DNA of 14,375 bases from Pseudomonadota bacterium (GCA_005788935.1 SYAK01000047.1:1-14375), one strand, 5' to 3'; positions 1 to 9,263 are shown, counted from the stretch's first letter. The notes: generated from the letters alone by a model not told the origin. Made by a program: numbers and translations.

Positions 1-1021
1 GAGTCAGGCAGTCCCGGAGCGCGAGGCGGCGGCCTCGAGCGAGGCGGAGGCGCTCGACGTCGAGGACGACTTCTTCGCCGCGAGTCCGCCAGAGAGCACG
101 AGCCCTCACGCGGCCCAGGGTCACGATCAGGACGATGCGGAGGCGGGCGGGCTGTTCGCGAACGCCTCACCGCTGCGGGTTCGGCATCCGTCGCAGCACG
201 AGATGCAGGCGCTGCGGCAGGAGTTTTCGGTCGTGGCGCGTCTTGAGCGCCACAAGCGCAAGCGCTTCATCAGCATCGCGCTCGTGGCGGGGGGTGTTGT
301 CGGGCTCGCCGCGCTCGCGGCGATCTTCACGCCAGCGCGCGAGTATTTCACGGGCGGTCGCGGGACGGGCGCGGACGGCGACGACGAGTACACCCGCGCG
401 ACCTACGAGGTGCCGAAGAAGGCGGTGACCGTGGCCGAGGGCGAGGCCGGGTCCAACGCGGAGGCCGCGGGGAAGGGCTCGGCTGCGGGCGGGCGCGCCG
501 CGACCGGTGGACGGAAGAAGCCGCGCGCGTACGACATCGGCGACGATCAGGTCGCGGGCAATCCGGACCTCGGCCTTGGCGAGGGTCCGACGGCCGTGCC
601 GTCGTCGGGTGCAGCCGGGCTCGATTCGGTCGAGGCGCGGGCCGCGCGGATCCGAAGCCTGGCCGCCGAGGCCGACCAGTTCGGCAAGAGTGAGGTGGCG
701 CTCGGCTTCGACAGCAACGAGGCCGCGCGGAAGGCCGAAGCGGCGGCCGCCGAGCGCAAGAGCGCCACGACGGCCGAGCAGGGGAAGAAGGTCGCGGCGG
801 CGTTTGCGAGCAAGCTCGGCCAGTTCAAGCGCTGCAGCACCGAGAATCAGGAGAAGGTCCGGGCGATCTTCACGGTCACGATCCATGGCAAGGTGATCGA
901 CCCGCAAGTGACGGGGACGAATGACATCCAGAAGCGCGATTGCGTGCTCGGGATCCTGCGGCAGGCGGTCTTCCCGGCGGGGGACTCGGCGCAGACCTTC
1001 AGCCAGACCGTGACGCTCTGA
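1..1021 (+). CDS. Partial AgmX/PglI (TonB-like) C-terminal membrane protein
   Basis: The frame is open from the left edge, so the start lies outside the window and 339 C-terminal residues are visible. The first ~85 are an acidic, Ala/Glu-rich cytoplasmic-looking region. A basic patch (RHKRKR) then precedes one hydrophobic helix at about visible residues 89-110. A low-complexity Gly/Ala/Glu-rich segment follows. The last ~75 residues contain a charged helix, a Cys pair (RCST and RDCVLG) and the pattern FTVTIHGKVIDPQVTG ... AVFPAGDS ... TVTL. This resembles the AgmX/PglI C-terminal and TonB-C type fold seen in myxobacterial motility and envelope proteins, where a cytoplasmic sensing N-terminus is joined to a periplasmic end. 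The family assignment is by pattern only. The missing N-terminus (GYF, FHA or zinc-ribbon in relatives) cannot be judged. It may form an operon with the secreted-protein gene 71 nt downstream. Confidence 0.72.
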   Translation, partial: SQAVPEREAAASSEAEALDVEDDFFAASPPESTSPHAAQGHDQDDAEAGGLFANASPLRVRHPSQHEMQALRQEFSVVARLERHKRKRFISIALVAGGVVGLAALAAIFTPAREYFTGGRGTGADGDDEYTRATYEVPKKAVTVAEGEAGSNAEAAGKGSAAGGRAATGGRKKPRAYDIGDDQVAGNPDLGLGEGPTAVPSSGAAGLDSVEARAARIRSLAAEADQFGKSEVALGFDSNEAARKAEAAAAERKSATTAEQGKKVAAAFASKLGQFKRCSTENQEKVRAIFTVTIHGKVIDPQVTGTNDIQKRDCVLGILRQAVFPAGDSAQTFSQTVTL

Positions 1022-1092
1022 AGCGTTTGTCGGGGAAGCGTGGCGCGCCCGACGCGGTTGTCGCGGGGTACCTTGCAGCGAGGAGTGGGGCG

Positions 1093-1728
1093 ATGTGGCG
1101 ACTTGGGCTCGGCGTGTGGGTGGTGCTCGCGATGGGTGGACGCGCGCTCGCGGAGGATCCGCCCGATCCCGCCCAGACGCGTCAGGAGGACATCGAGTTC
1201 CTGCTGTGGAACGAAGACAGCTCGCAGTACCTGCTGAAGGTGCGCAACGCGAGCTCGCCCGCGACGGTGTTTCAGGTGCGCGACACCGAGACGGGCGCGA
1301 TCGTCGAGGGCAAGAACGCGGTGATGACCGCGAATGGCCATGATGAAGAGGTGAAGGCCCTCAAGAAGCTGGTGAAGTCGTGGAAGTTGACGCAGGCGCC
1401 GATCGTCGAGGCGGTCAACCCGCGGAAAGAGAACATCATGGTGATGACGGGGCAGAAGAAGGACAAGTTCGTGATCATGGGCCTCAACGGTGAGCGCGCG
1501 ACGAAGTACGACAGCTTCGAGGTGATGCAGGACGCCAAGGGGAACATCGCGAAAGCCTTCCAGAAGCAGCTCGTCTGGGATCAGGACGGGCGGCATCTTG
1601 CGGTCGTCTACCGGACGGAACTCGAGGGCGAGACGCCGTTCGAGGGCGACATGCTCTACGTCACGAAGTTCAAGACGACGAAGGTGAAGGCGCCCGTGGC
1701 CGCCGAGGGTGGCGCGGAGGGCGAGTGA
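1093..1728 (+). CDS. Secreted/periplasmic protein of unknown function
   Basis: Encodes 211 aa. I chose the ATG at 1093 because AGGAG (1081-1085) lies 7 nt upstream and because residues 1-20 form a good signal peptide: a short basic start (MWR), a hydrophobic core and an ALA cleavage site before EDPPDP. The same frame is open further upstream, from 940, but that part overlaps the previous gene and looks non-coding. The mature protein is hydrophilic and rich in Lys/Glu, with beta-type stretches such as FLLWNEDSSQYLLKVRN and QLVWDQDGRHLAVVYR. The latter resembles a beta-propeller blade repeat. The C-terminus is an Ala/Gly/Glu tail. There is no lipobox Cys and no recognisable catalytic motif. It shares strand and close spacing with the TonB-like gene upstream, so an envelope role is plausible. 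I do not recognise the family. Confidence 0.82.
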   Translation: MWRLGLGVWVVLAMGGRALAEDPPDPAQTRQEDIEFLLWNEDSSQYLLKVRNASSPATVFQVRDTETGAIVEGKNAVMTANGHDEEVKALKKLVKSWKLTQAPIVEAVNPRKENIMVMTGQKKDKFVIMGLNGERATKYDSFEVMQDAKGNIAKAFQKQLVWDQDGRHLAVVYRTELEGETPFEGDMLYVTKFKTTKVKAPVAAEGGAEGE

Positions 1729-1837
1729 GACGTCGGGGGTCAGAGGTCTCTGGAGCGCTGGCGTGACGGGGCGGGGACGGGAGCGGCGTCTGGCTCGGGC
1801 GCGCGATGGCGGCCCGCGCGCGGGACGAGGCGCTGTC

Positions 1838-2047
1838 GTGCAGTTGCTGGTTCTTGGCGGGGTGCTGGCGCTGTTGCTCGGGGCCTGGGATGAGGTCGGC
1901 CTGCGCGCGGCAGGCTGTGTCGGGCAGGTGGCTGACGGCGATGCGGCCGCGCCAGCGGGGCCCGTGGCACGGCCTGAGCAGCCTGCGACAGCGCCGGGTG
2001 CCTTCGAGGTGCGGGTCGAGCGGCGTCCCGCTGCGACGGGGCGCTGA
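1838..2047 (+). CDS. Possible small membrane-anchored protein (doubtful)
   Basis: A 69-aa reading frame starting at GTG 1838 with ACGAGG (1825-1830) 7 nt upstream. It begins with a hydrophobic stretch (QLLVLGGVLALLLGAW) that could be a signal anchor, followed by an Ala/Pro-rich tail with one Cys and a basic end. An alternative GTG at 1763, with GGAG at 1752-1755, adds an Arg-rich N-terminus that looks less protein-like. Third-position GC is high, but in DNA this GC-rich that is weak evidence. No family is recognised. It could equally be a chance ORF. Confidence 0.35.
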   Translation: MQLLVLGGVLALLLGAWDEVGLRAAGCVGQVADGDAAAPAGPVARPEQPATAPGAFEVRVERRPAATGR

Positions 2048-2069
2048 CAACCCTCTGACGACACGTGAC

Positions 2070-2098
2070 TTGCGGTCGGACGCCCACGGGCCTAGGTT
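2070..2098 (+). promoter_or_regulatory. Candidate sigma70-type promoter upstream of the hairpin-rich region
   Basis: TTGCGG (2070-2075) and TAGGTT (2093-2098) are separated by exactly 17 nt. The -10 keeps the TAnnnT core. Transcription would start near 2105 and run into the structured stretch, with no protein gene on that strand before the convergent gene end at 2327. The match is weak and such boxes arise by chance. Confidence 0.25.
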
Positions 2099-2104
2099 CG
2101 CGAT

Positions 2105-2280
2105 GTCGACGGGGGGCGCGGATTGAGCGCCTCGACCGAGACCGCGCCGGTCGCACCACCGCTGGCGTGACACAGTCGTTTCCGTGCTCGAGGTCGCCTC
2201 AGGTGACCTCCAGCCGGAGGGTTTCCGCGGCAACGCGGGGACTCGAAAGGGCGCGTAGAGTGACGGCTACGCGTCCTTCA
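2105..2280 (+). ncRNA. Candidate structured RNA with tandem hairpins
   Basis: This stretch has no credible gene but holds consecutive stems. They are 2113-2133 (GGCGC core, loop GGATTGA), 2140-2152 (GACCG/CGGTC), 2190-2210 (9 bp, GAGGTCGCC with loop TCA), 2222-2241 (CCGCG closed by a GCAA GNRA tetraloop, extended by weaker pairs) and 2247-2278 (12 bp, AAGGGCGCGTAG, loop AGTGACGG). The last three each need G-U wobbles that exist only if the plus strand is transcribed. On the minus strand those pairs become A-C mismatches. That argues for a plus-strand RNA. No riboswitch consensus that I know matches fully. Ends are approximate and no U-tract terminator follows. GC-rich DNA forms hairpins readily, so confidence is limited. 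Confidence 0.33.
2144..2183 (+). repeat. Intergenic repeat block, copy A
   Basis: Contains GCGCC, GGTCGC, CAC, GGCG, GTGACA and ACAGTCGTTTC in the same order as a block at 14123-14170 in the other convergent intergenic region, with small indels. The exact shared word is the 11-mer ACAGTCGTTTC (2172-2182). The nature is unknown. It may be a dispersed intergenic element. Confidence 0.3.
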
Positions 2281-2326
2281 CGTTATCCAGGGCGGGCGCC
2301 TCGCGGGGCGGCCTCGCAGACCAGGC

Positions 2327-2602
2327 TCACGGGAAGGGGAAGACGCTCTCGACGACGAGGGCGGGCTGCGTCAGGCAGGCGTCGAAGAGCTGCGAGAGGG
2401 CGGCGATCGCGACGAGCGTCACGAGCGTGAAGACGCTCGCGTAGTCCCGAGCCCGGCCCGAGCGCACCGTCAGAGCGGCCGCGCCGATGGCGATGAGGGC
2501 CGCGAGCGCGACGACGATGAGCAGGAGCCGCAGATCGAAGGCGATCCAGGCCGCGTAGCGCCAGCCGTCATGCGAGGCCTCGGCGACGAGCGCGGGGATC
2601 AC
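2327..2602 (-). CDS. Small two-helix membrane protein
   Basis: Encodes 91 aa from a GTG at 2602-2600 that overlaps the stop codon of the upstream protease gene (GTGA). GAGG (complement of 2610-2613) sits 7 nt before it inside that gene, which suggests translational coupling. Two hydrophobic segments are visible: WIAFDLRLLLIVVALAALIA with its continuation, and YASVFTLVTLVAIAALSQLF. They are joined by a basic loop (VRSGRARD). The second is followed by a Cys (FDACL) and a short periplasmic or cytoplasmic tail ending FPFP. No known family is recognised. Because it is coupled to an intramembrane protease it may be a partner or regulator of it, which is inference only. A longer in-frame extension upstream would lie wholly inside the protease gene and is Arg-rich, so I rejected it. 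Confidence 0.7.
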   Translation of the reverse strand: MIPALVAEASHDGWRYAAWIAFDLRLLLIVVALAALIAIGAAALTVRSGRARDYASVFTLVTLVAIAALSQLFDACLTQPALVVESVFPFP

Positions 2603-3183
2603 GGGCGGGCCTCGCTGCCGCTGGCGGTCAGGGCCGTGATGTTGAAGTGGTTCACGGTGAAGTGCATGACGATCGGCGCGAGCAGCGAGCCAGACCAGGT
2701 CGCGAGGAGCCCGAGGCCGACGCCCGCACCGAGCGCGAAGAGGGTCCAGCCGAGCAGCCGCGGGACGCCGCCGCCGTGGAGCAGCCCGAAGATGAGGACG
2801 GTCGGCCACAGGCCGATCAGGGCGTGGAGCGTGCCGCGGAACAGAAGCTCCTCGCCAAGGGCGGAGGCGGCCGCGAGCACCCCGACCGCGACCGGCCCCG
2901 GTCGTCCGAGGGCCGCGCGGACCTCGTCCCGAAAGGCAGCCATCGCGCGGGTGTGGAGCAGCGGGCGCGAGAGCAGGACGAGGAGCAGTCCCGATGCGGC
3001 CCCCGCGACAGCGGCGAGCGGTGCTGGCAGAGCCTCTGGCCCGCCGAGGGTGACCGCCCTCAGGTCGACGTCGAACGCGGCCGCGAGTCCCCAGGCGCCA
3101 AGCGCCATGACCGCGTAGAACGCCACGACGCCCGGGAGGAGCCCCGCGCGATGCTCCGGCCGCTCCGGTCCCAAATCCGCCAT
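2599..3183 (-). CDS. CPBP-family (CAAX-type) intramembrane metalloprotease
   Basis: Encodes 194 aa, mostly hydrophobic with several membrane helices. The three hallmark motifs of the CPBP/Abi family (PF02517) are present: E111-E112-xxx-R116 (GEELLFRG), F132-xxx-H136 (FGLLH) and H174-xxx-N178 (HFTVN). Family members are Rce1-like Glu/His proteases. Bacterial roles include bacteriocin self-immunity, maturation of exported peptides and regulation by membrane proteolysis. The ATG at 3183 was chosen because the membrane protein starts there and AGGCGGA lies just upstream. The frame continues 5' as an Arg/Pro-rich shadow of the GT2 gene. The gene lies 167 nt after the GT2 gene and overlaps the small membrane gene downstream. 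The substrate cannot be told from sequence. Confidence 0.88.
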   Translation of the reverse strand: MADLGPERPEHRAGLLPGVVAFYAVMALGAWGLAAAFDVDLRAVTLGGPEALPAPLAAVAGAASGLLLVLLSRPLLHTRAMAAFRDEVRAALGRPGPVAVGVLAAASALGEELLFRGTLHALIGLWPTVLIFGLLHGGGVPRLLGWTLFALGAGVGLGLLATWSGSLLAPIVMHFTVNHFNITALTASGSEARP

Positions 3184-3229
3184 CGCCGTCCGCCTAGCAC
3201 GCCTGTGGGGTGCTCTCAATCCCCCCGCG

Positions 3230-3257
3230 CCGGTCTTGACCGGTCTGCATCCACCGG
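3230..3257. repeat. CCGGT inverted-repeat cluster in the GT2-protease gap
   Basis: CCGGTC-TT-GACCGG (3230-3243) is a near-perfect palindrome, and a third complementary ACCGG unit lies at 3253-3257. The first unit can therefore pair with either of the other two, giving mutually exclusive hairpins in the leader of the protease gene. This is the only notable structure in the 167-nt gap at 3184-3350. No convincing promoter or U-tract terminator is visible there. Confidence 0.35.
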
Positions 3258-3350
3258 CCGCGCCGGGCTCGCCCGAGAGCTTCCGGGGCCGCAGCACTGC
3301 GCGGAGGATCCTCGAACGTCCTGGACGGTCAGGCCGAGGCAGGCGGCGCG

Positions 3351-4409
3351 TCATTGCAGCAGCAGGTAGTCGCGCTCGCGGAGGTGGCCGCGCGCGGCGA
3401 GGGCCGCCTCGATGATCGGGCGGGCGCCAGCCGCGGCGACCGCGACGAGCGTCAGGCCACCGTCGGGCGGGCCGAGCGTTGCGGAGTTGAATACGCGCAA
3501 GTTGCCCTGAAGAATGCGTCCGACCTTGGCCGGGTCGATGTCGAGGAAGCCTCGCAGGTCGAGGGGGCGGCCGCGTGCTGTGGCCGCCTCGCGGAGCCCC
3601 CGGACGTGGCGTCGCCCGAAGTCGCCCGCGCCCCAGACGCGGATCGGCCGCCCGCTCGCGAGGGGGCCGTCCACGAGGTGGGCGTGGACGAGCCGCTTCC
3701 GTCGGTCGTCGCGGTAGCGCAGGTCGGCCCGCGTGAGCCGCCCGGGGCGGTCGCGCCACGTGACGAGCGGGCGCGGGACGACGCCGAAGCGGGCGCGGGC
3801 TGCGAAGAGGCGGAGCCAGAGGTCGTGGTCCTCGGCGAAGTCGCCGTCGCGGTAGAGGCCGGCGTCTGCAGCGCCTCCGAGGTCTGCGAGGACCCGCTCG
3901 CGGCGCATCGCCACCGCGGGGTGGGCGACAGGCGCGTCGACGAAGCGCATCGCGGCGAGGTCGTCGTGGGTGCAGAGCGTGTTGAGCCAGGCGACGTGGC
4001 GCTGCATGCCGCGTCCGTCGGTGGTCGCGTCGAGGGCGGCGTAGGTCACGTGGCTCGAGACCACCGCGACGTTCCGGTGGGCGTTCAGGAAGGCGACCTG
4101 GGACGCGACGCGGTCGGGCGTCATGCGGTCGTCGGCGTCGAAGCGCACGAGGATCGGAGCGCGCGCGGCGGCGACGCCGGCGTTGAGCGCCGACACGAGC
4201 CCGCCGTGGGGCAGGTCGAGGATGCGGACGCGTGGGTCACCGTCGATAGCCCTCGCGGCGGCCTCGCGGGTCGGCGCGTCGGCCCCGTCGAGGACCAGCA
4301 CACACTCCCAGTTGACGCCGACCTGCGCCCGGACGTCGACCAGCGCCTCCGCGACGAGGGGGCCGTCGCGGAAGGCTGGCAGGATGATGGAGGCCTCGGG
4401 TGCCTGCAC
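3351..4409 (-). CDS. Family 2 glycosyltransferase with C-terminal Rossmann-like domain
   Basis: Encodes 352 aa from a GTG at 4409, 6 nt after the spoVR stop. Residues 5-220 form a soluble GT-A domain. It has an ASIILPAFRD start, a nucleotide-binding VLVLDGADAPT strand, the metal-binding D91-A-D93-D94 (VRFDADDRM), HPAVAMRR and the acceptor-side E193-D194 (AEDHDLWLRL). Such enzymes transfer a sugar from a nucleotide-sugar to a lipid or glycan acceptor at the inner face of the membrane. Residues 255-352 form a second alpha/beta domain with a dinucleotide-binding-type loop (VWGAGDFGRRH, G260-A-G262-xx-G265), then FLDIDPAKVG and a hydrophobic strand. It resembles sugar-modifying or PglD N-terminal-like Rossmann domains. 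No membrane helix is present. Tight linkage to spoVR suggests co-transcription with the prkA operon. Donor and acceptor are unknown. Confidence 0.88.
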   Translation of the reverse strand: MQAPEASIILPAFRDGPLVAEALVDVRAQVGVNWECVLVLDGADAPTREAAARAIDGDPRVRILDLPHGGLVSALNAGVAAARAPILVRFDADDRMTPDRVASQVAFLNAHRNVAVVSSHVTYAALDATTDGRGMQRHVAWLNTLCTHDDLAAMRFVDAPVAHPAVAMRRERVLADLGGAADAGLYRDGDFAEDHDLWLRLFAARARFGVVPRPLVTWRDRPGRLTRADLRYRDDRRKRLVHAHLVDGPLASGRPIRVWGAGDFGRRHVRGLREAATARGRPLDLRGFLDIDPAKVGRILQGNLRVFNSATLGPPDGGLTLVAVAAAGARPIIEAALAARGHLRERDYLLLQ

Positions 4410-4415
4410 GCGGCC

Positions 4416-5906
4416 TCAGGCGCGGGTCTCGTCGAAGCGTGAGCCGTCGTGGCTCCACACGACGCTCTTGCCTTCGGAGGTCGTCCGGATGTGCACCGGG
4501 CGTGACCACAGCGACACCATGTTCGCGAGCGTCTCGCGGGCGTAATCGACCTTGAGGTCCTGTCCGTCCGCCTTGTGCCAGAGCAGCAGTTCGCCGCGGT
4601 TCTTGTAATTGGCGTCCTCGACGCAGATGACCGGTTGCCCGAAATTCGTCAGCTGTTTCATGAGCATCGTCTTCACCTGCTCGAACTCGCGCGTCTTGAT
4701 CTCCCAGCGCTCGTGCTTGCGGTTGAAGTTGTAGCTGAAGAGCTTCAGGCGCTCGGCGAAGTCGGGCGTCAGGAACTCGTCCACGAACATGAGATCATTG
4801 TAGATCTTGCGGACCGAGAAGATCTTCTCGCGGCCAAGGCCGAGCTGCTTGTCCCAGTGGAGCTTCTCCTCCATGTTCTCGCAGCGCTCATATTCGAGGC
4901 CGAAGCGCCCGCGGTTCCAGCGGTCCTCGATGTCGCGATAGAGCTCGAGCCCGATCTTGTAGGGGTTGAGGCTTGTCGGCGACATCGCCATCGTGGCCGA
5001 GTGCACCGTGCAGAAGTCGACAATGTCGCTGTCGTCGCACACCCCATGCTCGGTCAGGATCTTGGAGTGCCAGTAGGAGGCCCAGCCCTCGTTCATGATC
5101 TTCGTCATGCGCTGCGGCACGAAATAATAACTCTCGTCGCGCAGCATCGCGAGGATCTGCTGCTGCCAGCGCTCGAGCGGCGCGTACTCGAGCAGGAAGT
5201 GCATCACGTCGCGCTCGGGCTCGGATGGCAGCTTCTTCCGCTGTTCTTCGTGCTTCTTGCGCAGCTCGTCACGGCGCTTCTCGATCTCCTCGGTCGGGTT
5301 GATGTAGCGGTCCATGTAGGACCGGGCGGGCAACCGCGTGGGCTCGAGCGAGGCCGCGAGCGCCTCCTCGTCCTGTTCGCGCTTGCGGACAATGTGCGGC
5401 GCGTACGGGTCGATGAGGTTGTCGATCGTCAGAATGACGTCGATGAAGCTCTCGACCCGCTCCTGACCCACGGTCTCGGCGATGCGCGCGATTTTCGACG
5501 CGTGGTTCGCCATCTGGTCGAGCATCTTGCGGTCAGTCTTCGAGAACCATGCGTTATTCTTGAAGAAATCGCAATGAGCAAAGACGTGTGCGATGACCAG
5601 CTTGTGCTCGAGCACCGAGTTCGGCTCGAGCAGGTACGCGTAGCAGGGGTTCGTGTTGATGACGAGCTCGTAGATCTTCGACAGCCCGTAGGTGTATGAC
5701 TTCGAGATCCGCTCGTACTCGGCGCCCCATTTCCAGTGCCGGTAGCGGATCGGGAAGCCGTCGTAGGCCGCGAGCATGTTCATCTGCTCGTAGGTCACCA
5801 TCTCGAAAAAGACCGGAAAGAAATCGAGGCCGACCGAGCGGGCGGTCTTCTCGATGGAAATCGCGAGGTCACGGACCTCGGGCGGCAGCGGCAGCGGCAT
5901 GGTCAT
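4416..5906 (-). CDS. spoVR: SpoVR family protein
   Basis: Encodes 496 aa, close to E. coli YcgB and somewhat longer than Bacillus SpoVR. Family-typical blocks are clear: FFPVFFEMVTYEQMN, the GFPIRYRHWKWGAEYE block (residues 50-65), NTNPCYAYLLEPNS (84-97) and HVFAHCDFFKNN (107-118) with its conserved histidines. A charged coiled-coil-like stretch (EEIEKRRDELRKKHEEQRKK) follows around residue 210. Further on are EGWASYWHSKI and LNPYKIGLELYRDIE. SpoVR is needed for normal spore cortex formation in Bacillus. In proteobacteria it is stationary-phase induced and works with YeaG/PrkA and YeaH, and its biochemical role is unsettled. The start at ATG 5906 (or ATG 5900) lies 6 nt after the yeaH stop. 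It is soluble and cytoplasmic, with no signal peptide. Confidence 0.96.
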   Translation of the reverse strand: MTMPLPLPPEVRDLAISIEKTARSVGLDFFPVFFEMVTYEQMNMLAAYDGFPIRYRHWKWGAEYERISKSYTYGLSKIYELVINTNPCYAYLLEPNSVLEHKLVIAHVFAHCDFFKNNAWFSKTDRKMLDQMANHASKIARIAETVGQERVESFIDVILTIDNLIDPYAPHIVRKREQDEEALAASLEPTRLPARSYMDRYINPTEEIEKRRDELRKKHEEQRKKLPSEPERDVMHFLLEYAPLERWQQQILAMLRDESYYFVPQRMTKIMNEGWASYWHSKILTEHGVCDDSDIVDFCTVHSATMAMSPTSLNPYKIGLELYRDIEDRWNRGRFGLEYERCENMEEKLHWDKQLGLGREKIFSVRKIYNDLMFVDEFLTPDFAERLKLFSYNFNRKHERWEIKTREFEQVKTMLMKQLTNFGQPVICVEDANYKNRGELLLWHKADGQDLKVDYARETLANMVSLWSRPVHIRTTSEGKSVVWSHDGSRFDETRA

Positions 5907-5912
5907 GTCTGG

Positions 5913-7022
5913 TCACTTCCCCTTCCCGAGAAAGTCCTTGATGGACCGGGAGATGGCGTCCTTGTTGCGGATGTCGCTGGTGATGACGGCGTCGTGGTCC
6001 TTGAAGTTCGCGCGGAGGTCCTTGATGAACTGTCCGGAACCATAGGGACTCTCAACCTGCCCGTAGCAGAAGACGTTGACGCGCGGGATGATTTGCTCGC
6101 GGATAAGGCGCATGCACTGGTTCGTGTCGTCCGCCGACCAGTTGTCGCCGTCGGAGAAATGGAACGGATAGATGTTCCACTCGCCGCTCGGGTAGTCTTT
6201 CTCCATGATCTCAAGGCACTTTCGGTAGGCCGACGAGATCATCGTGCCGCCCGACTCGCGCGTCCGAAAGAAGGTGTCGCGGTCGACCTCGCGGGCCGAG
6301 GCGTCGTGGATGATGTAGCGCGACTCGATGCCCTTGTACTGGCTGCGCAGCCACGTATCGATCCAGAAGCTCTCGATGCGAACGATTTCCTTCTGATCGT
6401 CGCCCATCGAGCCCGACACGTCCATCATGTAGATAATGACGGCGTTGTGGTGCGGGCGGATGTCCTCCTTGAAGGAGCGATATCGCATGTCCTCGCGAAT
6501 CGGCACGATGATCGGGTTCTTCGGATCATAGGTGCCCGCCACGATTTGGCGTTTCAGGGCCTGCTGGAAGGTTCGCTTGAAGTTGCGCAGGGAATTCGGA
6601 CCGACCGGGCGAATGCCGGTATATTTCCGATCATGTGCCTCGAATTTCTTCTTGCCCTTGGGCTCGATATGCGGAAGCTCGAGCTCCTGACCGAGGATCA
6701 GCGCGAGCTCGTCGAGCGTCAGCTCGACCTCGAGCCCATGCTCGCCCGGCGAGTCCCCCGCCTGCTTCCCCTCGCCCCCTTCACCCTCGCTGTCGCCCTT
6801 CACCGGGTCGCCTGGCTGCCCGTCGCCTTGCCCGAGCCCGCCGTTGTCGCGCTGCCCGAACTTGAAGCGCGGCAGATCGACCTGCGGCACCGGGATCGAC
6901 ACGAGGTCCTTGCCCTGCTTGCCGATGAGCTCGCCGGAGCTGATGTATTTCTTCAGGTTCTTCCGGATCTTCCCGCGGACGATCTCGTTGAAGCGGGTCC
7001 GGTCCGAGTCGATGCGTTCCAT
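5913..7022 (-). CDS. yeaH: DUF444/YeaH family VWA-domain protein
   Basis: Encodes 369 aa. The N-terminus (to ~56) is basic and helical. Residues 57-95 are a Gly/Asp-rich low-complexity linker. Residues 100-195 carry the DUF444 core ([33 protein letters not shown]). Residues 195-369 form a von Willebrand A fold with a complete MIDAS metal site: D201-x-S203-x-S205 ([10 protein letters not shown]), T260 (ESGGTMISS) and D291 (FHFSDGDNW). YeaH-type proteins partner with the PrkA/YeaG kinase and SpoVR, and VWA/AAA+ pairs of this sort usually act as an adaptor with its motor. The ATG at 7022 has GGAG about 10 nt upstream. It lies 83 nt downstream of prkA with a strong hairpin in the gap. Confidence 0.95.
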   Translation of the reverse strand: MERIDSDRTRFNEIVRGKIRKNLKKYISSGELIGKQGKDLVSIPVPQVDLPRFKFGQRDNGGLGQGDGQPGDPVKGDSEGEGGEGKQAGDSPGEHGLEVELTLDELALILGQELELPHIEPKGKKKFEAHDRKYTGIRPVGPNSLRNFKRTFQQALKRQIVAGTYDPKNPIIVPIREDMRYRSFKEDIRPHHNAVIIYMMDVSGSMGDDQKEIVRIESFWIDTWLRSQYKGIESRYIIHDASAREVDRDTFFRTRESGGTMISSAYRKCLEIMEKDYPSGEWNIYPFHFSDGDNWSADDTNQCMRLIREQIIPRVNVFCYGQVESPYGSGQFIKDLRANFKDHDAVITSDIRNKDAISRSIKDFLGKGK

Positions 7023-7060
7023 GCGAGGCGCACTCCAGTCGAGGGTCGGGGGACGGGCGA

Positions 7061-7092
7061 GCGGCGGGCTGGCGTAGACGGCCAGCCGCCGC
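7061..7092. repeat. Strong intra-operon hairpin between prkA and yeaH
   Basis: GCGGC-g-GGCTGGC (7061-7073), loop GTAGACG (7074-7080) and GCCAGCC-GCCGC (7081-7092) form 12 pairs with a single bulged G at 7066. It lies about 14 nt after the prkA stop in the transcript and is not followed by a U-run. It is therefore more likely an mRNA stability or processing element, or a partial attenuator, than a full terminator. Confidence 0.55.
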
Positions 7093-7105
7093 GTCTCGCG
7101 AGGAT

Positions 7106-9160
<2,055 letters not shown>

Positions 9161-9247
9161 GGATGTCCTTGCCTCGGGGTGACGGTTCTGGGGGGACCTG
9201 GGAGATGACGGGAGGGGGCGCCTGAGCGTCCGGGGGCGGGTGTGGGG

Positions 9248-9263
9248 GTCGTGGGGTCACGAC
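9248..9263. repeat. Perfect inverted repeat GTCGTG-GGGT-CACGAC in the prkA leader
   Basis: Six-base perfect arms with a 4-nt spacer, about 90 nt upstream of the prkA start. If the candidate promoter at 9273-9301 is real, this hairpin would sit at the extreme 5' end of the prkA mRNA, where 5' stems commonly stabilise transcripts. It could also be a protein-binding operator. Confidence 0.4.

Noticed and set aside
847..2064. 405-codon minus-strand open frame across the first two plus-strand genes
   Set aside because: It is Arg/Pro-rich with no motifs, and it lies opposite a gene with a clear signal peptide and Shine-Dalgarno.
2220..2276. Resemblance of the GNRA hairpin and following GGGGAC..GAAAGG to a class I cyclic-di-GMP riboswitch
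   Set aside because: The conserved GGGCAAACC and GGGACGCAAAGCC words are not present and no gene start follows on the plus strand.
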